From the NCBI GenBank assembly GCA_019009955.1, contig CM032230.1:123432501-123496500 (forward strand): 64,000 nucleotides of DNA. The letters are read 5' to 3'. How positions within the stretch are numbered: the first letter of the stretch is position 1; each line of letters opens with the position of its first letter. Shown in pieces: positions 56,730 through 64,000 of the stretch. Under the pieces are notes generated by a model that worked only from the letters and a program-made list of their open reading frames with translations, was not told the DNA's origin and searched no databases. Both the position numbers and the translations under genes were made by a program. Origin of the DNA: Riptortus pedestris (Eukaryota > Arthropoda > Insecta > Hemiptera > Alydidae).

Positions 56730-57182
56730 GAACGGACCTCATTTTCGTCATCTCCTGGGTAGGATCGATGGGCATTTGAAGAAATTTTTCGAAACTCGCG
56801 TCATGAGTACGACCTCAATAGCTGATTTCCCTTAAGGGAAATCTGCTAAAAATGTATATAACAATATTTATAGACAATAATAATTGCCAAATGATTTGAT
56901 TTATACAATTTTTCTACTCGACTTACAATAACGGAGATATTTCATATTTTATAAATCCCCTCCCATTTATGCGATTTCAACGTTTAACGGACTTGATCTT
57001 CAGTTTTGCATAAAACGTAATAAATGAAACAAAAATTGCGACCACTGGAGCGGTAACATATATACGTACACTAATATATTAAAAAAACTCGTTTCCGTCA
57101 TGTAATTGGAAGTATCGATGAACATTAAAAGAAATTTTTCAAAAATCCCGTACGATTTCAAAAGCTGATTTCCTTTAAGGGT
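55990..57182 (-). mobile_element. Old HINE copy, subfamily D, host of a nested HINE
   Basis: Runs from 'aatttgcatgtatctcatct' to 'gttaatacacgagatagtg' (56200), then resumes after 56851 at 'atgtatataacaatatttat' and continues to a decayed palindrome (gatttcctttaagggtgttt) near 57182. Its TA core is short. Confidence 0.7.
56201..56851 (-). mobile_element. HINE copy, subfamily A, nested and well preserved
   Basis: AAAAAGTCCGTCACGCAGGG end, TA core at 56669-56723, perfect palindrome and CTGCTAAAA. Very similar to 26043-26680, including the 'gaaactcacggctagacccg' segment. It inserted within an A-run of the older copy. Confidence 0.9.
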
Positions 57183-57477
57183 GTTTCAAACTCTTAAAAA
57201 GTCCGTCATCACGCAAGGGCGGAATAAAATAAGATTTCCCACGGGAAGGTTTACAACAGATAAACCTACGTATTGCTAACACCACCTTGAATGTTAAGGG
57301 AATAAATACAAACGGTAAGAAGAAAACTTTCAGTCAATTTACAACTTAATAATGTCTACAACAGAAAGCGTCTCATTTGTAAACACACCATCACAATCTC
57401 ATTTGGGCACAAAACATCACTGCGGTGAATAGATAGAATATTGACCGGAAAAAAGAACAATTAATGAAATATATCTG

Positions 57478-57693
57478 GTTAATCACAAAACTTTTTTATG
57501 GCTCCTCATGTGCATCGGCAGGGTTTAGCCTGGTAGCAAGTCTATAGGATCGCCCTACGCTCTGACGCTCTGAGGATGGGGATTTAGTCCCCGAAAGCGC
57601 TCAGCGTTTATAAGAAATAAAATTGTGAGGAGCCATAAAAAAGTTTTGTGATTACCCATTCATCACCCTCACCACCAGCTAAAAATAAATATG
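57478..57693 (+). mobile_element. Short PLE insertion with a 13-bp target-site duplication
   Basis: TGAAATATATCTG occurs at 57465-57477 and 57694-57706, flanking 216 bp. The ends carry inverted arms (aatcacaaaacttttttatg and its complement at 57628-57657), a hammerhead-like motif between them, and a tail 'caccctcaccaccagct' plus A-rich end. This is the clearest complete unit of the PLE-derived family in the window. Confidence 0.75.
57565..57607 (+). ncRNA. Hammerhead-ribozyme-like motif, well paired
   Basis: Stem I ACGCT (57565-57569)/AGCGT (57603-57607), core CTGAGGA (57570-57576), stem II GGGGA/TCCCC with a short loop, GAAA (57593-57596), GCGCTC. Stems I and II are perfect and stem III is about one or two base pairs. 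Confidence 0.6.
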
Positions 57694-58244
57694 TGAAATA
57701 TATCTGAATATAACTTTGAAAACTATTTAGTATAGCTAGTACTGTAAATTATAATAAATCAGAATAATTTTTATCTCTATCACTAAAATTTTAGTAGTCC
57801 AACAACTTTAGACGGAGGGGGGGGGGGGGTCACCTGAACATATTTGCATGTAACTCGTATAATAAATATCTCATGAAAACAATATTTAGTACTTTAGCTT
57901 CGAATATTGTGGTTTATTAAATAACAAAATGTTCTTTATGTAACATGAGTGGGGATTTGCCGAAGGCTGAAAAGTGAAAACTGCAAATGATTCGGTTAAT
58001 ACTCAAGATAGAGAATGAATGTATATAACAATATTTATAGACCATTTAATTTGTAATATGATTAATCTATACACTTTTTCGGTCCTACGTATAGTAATGG
58101 AGATATTTTGAATTTTCCAAAAATTCCACCTCCCACTGGTACGATTTCAGCCATCAACGTACTTGATCTTTCATTTTACATAAAATTATTAAATCAAGTT
58201 TGGTAACGATAAAGCAATAATTGTGACCACTAGAGCGGTAACAG

Positions 58245-58330
<86 letters not shown>

Positions 58331-58332
<2 letters not shown>

Positions 58333-59166
58333 ATATATATATAAAATTGTAACCTCTGTCTGTACATTGATTTTTTTCGCGAAATTTCACGATAACTTTT
58401 CGTTTCACATGTCATAGACACCATATCTGCATTTTGTTTCTTTCGTGTATGTTTGTTTGTTTGTTTGTTTGTTTGTTTGTTTGTTTGTTTGTTTGTTTGT
58501 TTGTTTTTTTGTTTGTTACCTTTTCACGCACAAACGGCTGAACCGAATTTTATGAAACTTGGTATGTATATTACTACTAATCCAACTTAGACTTTAGGCT
58601 ATATTAATTTTCTCTGAGACGAACAGGAGTGGGGGTTATAAGGGAAGCCTGAAATTAAAAAGAGCGATATTTCGTTTTCTATTGGTTTTTCGGCAAATTT
58701 GCACATAACAAAAGTTATTTATTTTGTTATTTAGAGTAATGTTTGTTATATACACTTTTATCGTATACCTAAGTATAAATGAGTTATACGTTAAAACTTT
58801 AGCGGGCACTAACGGCTGAACCGAACTTAACAAAACTCGGTATGTCAATTAGCATTAATTCTTCCATGATTATAAGTTATATTAAAATTTTTGGGTTCGA
58901 ACGGGAGGGGGGTTATAAGGGAGGCCTTAAATAAAAAGTCACTATATTTACATGTATAAGAGACGGGAAATATAAAAATATCGAAGACTGTGAAGCCTTA
59001 TCGAACAAATAATTCTATTATTAGCAAATCCACGGGAAAGACGGGTATCAATCCTAAACACTGGGACGGGTAAATGTCAAAATATTGTGCAATGTAAAGC
59101 CTGCTAAAAAATACCATCACCATTCAGCCTCAAATGAATTCCCGGGCGAAGCCGGGTATCTGAGCT
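58331..59166 (+). mobile_element. Non-autonomous Helitron, first of a tandem pair
   Basis: TCTATATATATATAAAATTG start after a TA tract. Internal unit with 'gacgaacaggagtgggggt', then the 3' hairpin CCCGGGCGAAGCCGGG, TATCTGAG and CTA. It passes straight into the next copy. A (GTTT)n expansion lies at 58448-58508. Confidence 0.75.
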
Positions 59167-60144
59167 ATATATATATAAAATTGTAACCTCTGTCTGTACT
59201 TTGATTTTTTTCGCGAAATTTCACGATAACTTTTCGTTTCACATGTCACACATACATTCACATAGACACCATAACTGCATTTTGTTTCTTTGGTGTCTGT
59301 TTGTTTGTTTGTTACCTTTTCACGCATAATTTTATGAAATTTGGTATTTATATTACTACTAACCCAATTTAGACTTTAGGCTATATTAATATCCTCTGAG
59401 ACGAACAGGAGTGGGGGTTATAAGGGAAGCCAGAAATTAAAATTAGCGATATTTCGTTTCCTATTGGTTTTTCGGCAAATATGAACATAACAAAAGTTGT
59501 TTATTTTGTTATTTAGAGTAACCTTTTTTATATACACTTTTTTCGTATACCGAATTATAAACGATATATACGCTAAAACCTATAGCGGAAGAGAACAATT
59601 TTATTTGGGACAAAAGACCCAACCGATACAAATAAAACTCGGTATATGTATTAGCACTAATGCTTTCATTATAACAAGCCATACCAACTTTTCTAGGGAC
59701 GGGCAGGAGTGGGGGTTCTAAGGGAAGCTAGAAATTAAAAATAGCTATATTTCGTTTCCTATTGGTTTTTCAGCAAATATGCACATAACAAAAGTTGTAT
59801 ATTTTGTTATTTAGAGAAAGTTGCTCAACAATTCTTTTCAATATGAACTACCAGGTACCTCACCTGGAAAAATTAATTCAAATGTATGTTAATATTTTGT
59901 CCTTAATAATTCAAATCTATGCATAATGTACAGGATACGGGAAATATGACAATATGCAGGACAGTGAAGTCTTACATAAAAAATTAGTTTTATAATTAAC
60001 AAATCCACATAAATGACGGGTATTAACCCTAAACACTGGGGCGGGTAAATGTCAAAATATTGTGCAAAGTAAAGCCCTGCCAAAAAAATACCATCAACAT
60101 TCAGCCTCAAATGAATTCCCGAGCGAAGCGGGGTATCTGAGCTA

Positions 60145-60146
<2 letters not shown>
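59167..60146 (+). mobile_element. Non-autonomous Helitron, second of a tandem pair
   Basis: Starts TATATATATAAAATTGTAAC, carries two to three internal units and ends with CCCGAGCGAAGCGGGG-type hairpin, TATCTGAG, CTAG, then T. Head-to-tail arrangement is expected from rolling-circle transposition. Confidence 0.75.
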
Positions 60147-60205
<59 letters not shown>

Positions 60206-60338
60206 TATACAATTTTGAAAGGAACTCATTTTCGTCATCTGGTAGGTAGGATCGATGGACACATGGAGATAAAATTTCGTAAATCGCATCATGAGTAAGG
60301 CCTCAATAACTGATTTCTGATTTCCGTATCTGCTAAAA

Positions 60339-60778
60339 TCTTAAAATCATTCAGATGTGAGGAATATTTAAAAATTTCCAAATCAGAAAATGTTTAATGG
60401 AAGAGACATTGTGTAGGTTGTGCAAAATGCCGTAAAACCGGAAGGGCGTAATTTGTCGGTCTAATAATGCTGGACGGCAAGGTGGAAACGAGTATATTAA
60501 CGGTAAAATATCAGGAATGGGGACAGGCCGGCCACCACAGCAACTGGAAATACGTCGGGGCAGTCTCCGGGCCTTGACCAGATACAGGCCCTAAAACAAG
60601 ATACCACGGCATAATTACACAAGAGAGGGATACCTCAACCAGCGGCATCTGGTGGCTTGCGAGCCAGTGTTTGTCAATGGCCATCCGACAACAATTAGGA
60701 AGGACTTCGACTAGCGGCCATTCAACACACTAATTATAATTCCTATAATGTCCGACTATTTAAACATGTCCAAAATAT
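60339..60778. other. GC-richer unassigned segment, possibly PLE-derived
   Basis: Contains 'gcggcatctggtggcttgcg', 'cattcaacacactaattata' and 'gtccgactatttaaacatgt'. Composition differs from neighbours and there is no long frame. It resembles a retroelement leader, but the assignment is a guess. Confidence 0.3.
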
Positions 60779-61204
60779 AGCCGTCGCAATCGTTGCCAAA
60801 CTCGAAATTTAAGCGTTTAAAGTAAAAATAAAGGTCAAGTTCGTTAATGGCCGAAATCGGACAAGTGGGAGGGGGGGTTAGACGGCGGGGATTTTCGAAA
60901 TTTCGAAATATATCCGTTACTATACGCCGGATCGAAAACTTGTATAGAACCAATCTTATTGAAAATTAAATGTACTATAAATATTGTCATGTACATTTAT
61001 TCTCTATCTTGAATATTAACCGAGATATTGGCATTTCATTGAGCGTGACGGATATGATGAGATTGGCTTCGGTTGCTGTCCTGAGTTTCCTGCTAGCTAC
61101 TTCGGCCGTTTCAGTGACTGTTCGGTTCTCGTGAAATTTCTCAATTCTAAAACTTCACGAGAGAAATCTGCTTAGTTTACGCAGCCCCTGCGTGACGGAC
61201 TTTT
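60779..61204 (+). mobile_element. HINE copy, subfamily A, 5'-truncated
   Basis: Starts in 'gccgtcgcaatcgttgccaa' (after the TA core). G7 block at 60870-60878, intact 3' hairpin and GACGGACTTTT. Confidence 0.85.
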
Positions 61205-61697
61205 ATGAAGATCCTCCTCATACTGACCGATATATTTTGACTTTTCGAATCCCTCCCTCTAAATGAAACTGAGGGTCCATATAGACCATTGCAGAAAGAC
61301 GAAACCACAAAAAATGATAAAGCCAAAACGCAAAACGTTTGAGTGAATAATTGAAATGGGTTGTTAACATCAATAATGGACTAATACTCGCAGACGTAGA
61401 TTGAGTTAGGAAGTAAAATCATGACGCCATATTCTGAGTCATGATCTACATCTCTTTGGTTTAAATTGGCAGAGCAGTGCGATTGCCTTTAACCTCGTTG
61501 GATGTCTGTCATAGCAACTTCTTCCGCATCCCTCCAATCGCCGAGGAATGTAGTTCCCCCAGTGTATCTTCTTGGTTTTCACAGCAGCCCCTATCCTTTG
61601 GAATTCTCATTATGACCATCTGTTCCTCTTCACACGCAACTCCCATGACCCTACACGACTGAAGAGTTTGTACATCGTCAATCATTATCACTCGCGA
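61205..61697. other. Unassigned segment with a coding-like patch
   Basis: The minus-strand frame within 61509-61700 reads VMGVACEEEQMVIMRIPKDR, then GCCENQEDTLGELHSSAIGG, ending MRKKLL. It looks protein-like with raised GC, but I recognise no family or splice structure. Confidence 0.3.
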
Positions 61698-62450
61698 TGC
61701 TACTGAGATCGTACTCATGACGCGAGTTTTGAAAAATTTCCTCAAATGTCCATCGATCCTACCCAAGAGATGACGACAATGAGGTCTGTTCAAAATTATA
61801 TATATATAATGCTTTATCGTTACCAAAGTTCATATTTAATCGTTTTATGTAAAAAGAAAGATCAAGTTCGTTAATGGCTGAAATAGGACGAGTGGGAGGG
61901 GGGTTTAGAGGGGGATTTTTGAAAATTCAAAATATCTCCGTTATTAAGCGTCGGATCGAAAAATTGTATAATATCAATCTTATTGCAAATTAAATGTTCT
62001 ATAAATATTGTTATATACATTTATTCTCTATCTTGAATATTAACCAAGATAATTGCATTTTTATGAAGTCTGTGGTCGGGTATAGTTCGGATTAGGTCGG
62101 CCATTTTCGTAACTACTCGGCTCAGGTGGAAGCTTCATCTAACCTTACCTGTCGTTTTTAACCTTACCTTACCTACTTTGTGAGATTTATGCAAATACTT
62201 TCTGTTCATCCGCCCCTCCCCTTCTTTAGTTCTTGGAGTACTAAAATTTGAGTTATTAAAATATAAATTATTCTTACAATTCAGAAGCCGTTTCAGTTGG
62301 GAATTTATTTTAATTAACTGAAAGATTTCTCATTACCGTTTGTATTTAACCACGGTGGTGTTGTGTTACCAGTATACAGATTTCTCTATTGTAAAACATC
62401 ACATGGGAAATCTGCTTAGTTTACGCAGCCCCTGCGTGACGGACTTTTTT
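61698..62450 (+). mobile_element. HINE copy, subfamily B
   Basis: Lacks the palindromic end (starts 'gctactgagatcgtactcat'). Tiny TA core (61797-61808), G7 run at 61896-61903, full B segment matching the reverse of 40875-41220, and an intact 3' hairpin with GACGGACTTTTTTT. Confidence 0.85.
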
Positions 62451-62820
62451 TAGTTTTAAGTTGTTTCTTTTTGTTAACATTTTGTAAGCAGTATATTACA
62501 CTAAATCTCTCTTAATATTGAAGAAATATTTCGAAAATGAGCACAACCTCAATTCCTAATTTCCTATATCTGCGAAAAATATGGTTTTGCAGAAGAAATG
62601 GGTCAGTCTGGTGTCAGGACTGGAGTCTGGGTCACATTTTTTTTTTCTTTTTTAATTTCATTTATACGTCTGTAGAAACTGACTCCTTTCTTTAATTTAT
62701 ACCGAGCCTGTAGAGGCAGTTTTAATTAGGGCAAGGACGTCTCCTATACCGAGAGAAGCCAGTTTTGACATTATTTTTTACAGTAAAGATACTTTTATTT
62801 TGGCTAGGCTCAGTAATTTT
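62451..62820. other. Unassigned stretch
   Basis: At 62522-62578 'tatttcgaaaatgagcacaa' and 'cctcaattcctaatttccta' look like a worn HINE left end in reverse. Otherwise nothing was recognised. Confidence 0.35.
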
Positions 62821-63229
62821 GTAAGACTTTCCTTAAGGGAAATCAGCTGTTTGTATGACAGCTGTCATGACGCGACTTTCGAATAGTTTCCTCTGATGCC
62901 GAAATGTCCATTGATTCTAACCATGATGGATGGATGATGAATATGATGTTTGTCTGTTAACACTTGCAATTTTTGTTTGATCGTTACCAAACTCCATATT
63001 TAAACGTTAAGATCGTTAATTGCTGAACTGGGAAGAGCGGGAGGGGGGGGGCGTTAAAGGAGGGGAATTTTGGAAATTCGTATACCTCCGTTAAATACGT
63101 CGACAAATTTTATGGTGCCAATGTTATTGAAAATTCAATGTTCCATACACATTTTCGGTATCTTTAATGTTGACCGAGATATTTTGGCGTTTTGGTTTTT
63201 GGCTTCCTGTAAACCCCAACTTCTACATA

Positions 63230-63836
63230 CACTCAACTGCAAAAAAAACCGGACACTTAGATTTAGTCTTATAATTTTGTTAAATACTTAATATATATGT
63301 ATATTAATCTTTTTAATTAAAATAATTGGTTAATCTATAGGTTATTTAAACAAAATCTGCCAAAAGTGAATAATTGTTATTGGTTATTTACAAAAAAATA
63401 CAAAATAAAAAAAAAGAAAAAGATAAATTAACACATTTAAAAAAAAAATTATTCTTCATTTTTATTACAGTGAATGGTAGACTTCGCTACCCCTAGCGTT
63501 TCGGCAATGTAACGTAAGCTCCGGCCTTCCATCTAAGTTTGAAAGACCCATTATTCTGGACCGAAATAAAAATAAAACATTAATTAAAGAAAATGCTTGG
63601 TTAATAATTAAAGATGTTTAAATATGCGAAAAACTACTTACAGTTTAGAATAGATCAACTTCACGACAAATAAATCTACTCTGAGTTTTATCTAATTGTT
63701 TACTAATCCTGAAGGGATTAGTTCAATGGACTCTAAATTCTCTGTAATAACTAGAATACCCACATAAAGAAAATTGCTGAAAATTAGCTTTTAATACGAC
63801 AAAAATGAAGTGTCCGGTTTTTTTTGCGGTTGAGTG
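63230..63836. mobile_element. Tc1-like deletion derivative with TA duplication
   Basis: Inverted ends: CACTCAACTGCAAAAAAAAC on the left, the complement CACTCAACCGCAAAAAAAAC on the right, each continuing CGGACACTT. TA flanks both ends (63228-63229 and 63837-63838). A short transposase relic lies on the minus strand. Confidence 0.85.
63449..63532 (-). pseudogene. Tc1-like transposase helix-turn-helix remnant
   Basis: Twenty-seven codons reading MEGRSLRYIAETLGVAKSTI then HCNKNEE, with an in-frame stop just before the Met (VFQT-stop). 'G-x-S-x-x-x-IA-x-x-LGV-x-KST' is the DNA-binding helix-turn-helix typical of Tc1 and IS630 transposases. All catalytic parts are deleted. Confidence 0.75.
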
Positions 63837-64000
63837 TATATTAGTATATTAACAAGAAGCTGTTATATCATGAACCACATTATTCTAAGCTTAAATTTCA
63901 AATACTGATATCAACAGGGCTTTATTATGCAACTTCGTTGTGTGATGATGTTGGAAAATCCATATTAAACAGTTTCAATCAACTCTAAGGATCATATTGG

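Larger units (their letters stand above)
57196..60338 (-). mobile_element. HINE copy, subfamily B, split by a PLE and by Helitrons
   Basis: The 3' end (aaaaagtccgtcatcacgca) and B segment run to 57477. After the PLE the copy continues from 57694 through a G14 block (57815-57829), the modules and 'cactagagcggtaacagaca' to the TA core at 58249. After the Helitrons it resumes at about 60147 with TA repeats and 'ttttgaaaggaactcatttt', ending at a damaged palindrome and TCTGCTAAAA near 60338. Confidence 0.75.
62821..64000 (+). mobile_element. HINE copy, subfamily D, split by a Tc1-like element, cut by window edge
   Basis: Left end 'ctttccttaagggaaatcag', no TA core, G-run at 63042-63050, first module to 63229. 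After the insertion the copy resumes with 'attaacaagaagctgttata', and the second module runs off the window. Confidence 0.65.

Overview
This is AT-rich eukaryotic DNA built almost entirely from transposable-element relics and simple or tandem repeats. The mix of Penelope-like, Helentron-like, mariner, piggyBac, LINE and tRNA-SINE sequence points to an arthropod, but nothing seen fixes the species. No complete protein-coding gene was found. Three GC-richer patches look like possible host exons (2847-3036 minus, 20615-21050 plus, 37475-37739 plus); none could be identified.

The dominant component is one interspersed family with about 35 copies or fragments on both strands. A full copy is about 580-900 bp. 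It begins with TTTTAGCAGATTTCCC, which sits in the palindrome GATTTCCCTTAAGGGAAATC. A (TA)n core, a G-run and one or two AT-rich modules follow. It ends GGGAAATCTGCTTAG, then the hairpin ACGCAG-CCC-CTGCGT, then GACGGACTTTT. Subterminal inverted repeats (AGCAGATTTCCC / GGGAAATCTGCT), a microsatellite core, a 3' hairpin and insertion in T/A runs are the hallmarks of non-autonomous Helentrons (HINE / DINE-1-like), and I call it HINE here. Four subfamilies are visible: A (short, standard), B (an extra AT-rich segment before the 3' end), C (a GC-richer segment before the 3' end) and D (long, two diverged modules). 'Plus' means palindrome left and hairpin right.

Other elements: (1) canonical Helitrons ending in a CCCGGGCGAAGCCGGG-type hairpin followed by CTAG, at 2.3, 11.3-12.7, 32.5-33.8 and 58.3-60.1 kb; (2) Penelope-like retroelement (PLE) fragments, several of them fold-back, carrying about nine hammerhead-ribozyme-like motifs; (3) a tRNA-derived SINE, about seven copies; (4) LINE ORF2 3' fragments at 39.1, 45.1 and 54.6 kb, plus T-rich minisatellite tails with a shared terminus; (5) a mariner deletion derivative at 15.8 kb, a piggyBac-like element at 26.7 kb and a Tc1-like element at 63.2 kb; (6) tandem arrays of 24 bp (17.4-18.1 kb), about 130 bp (19.5-20.6 kb) and 37 bp (21.2-22.2 kb).

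Elements are heavily nested. Young HINEs lie inside older HINEs at 43.2-44.7 and 56-57.2 kb. Mariner, Helitron and PLE copies lie inside HINEs, with mariner and Helitron at the (TA)n cores. The best nest is 57196-60338: one HINE holding a PLE with a 13-bp target-site duplication and two tandem Helitrons. Element edges given without a TSD are accurate to about 5-30 bp.
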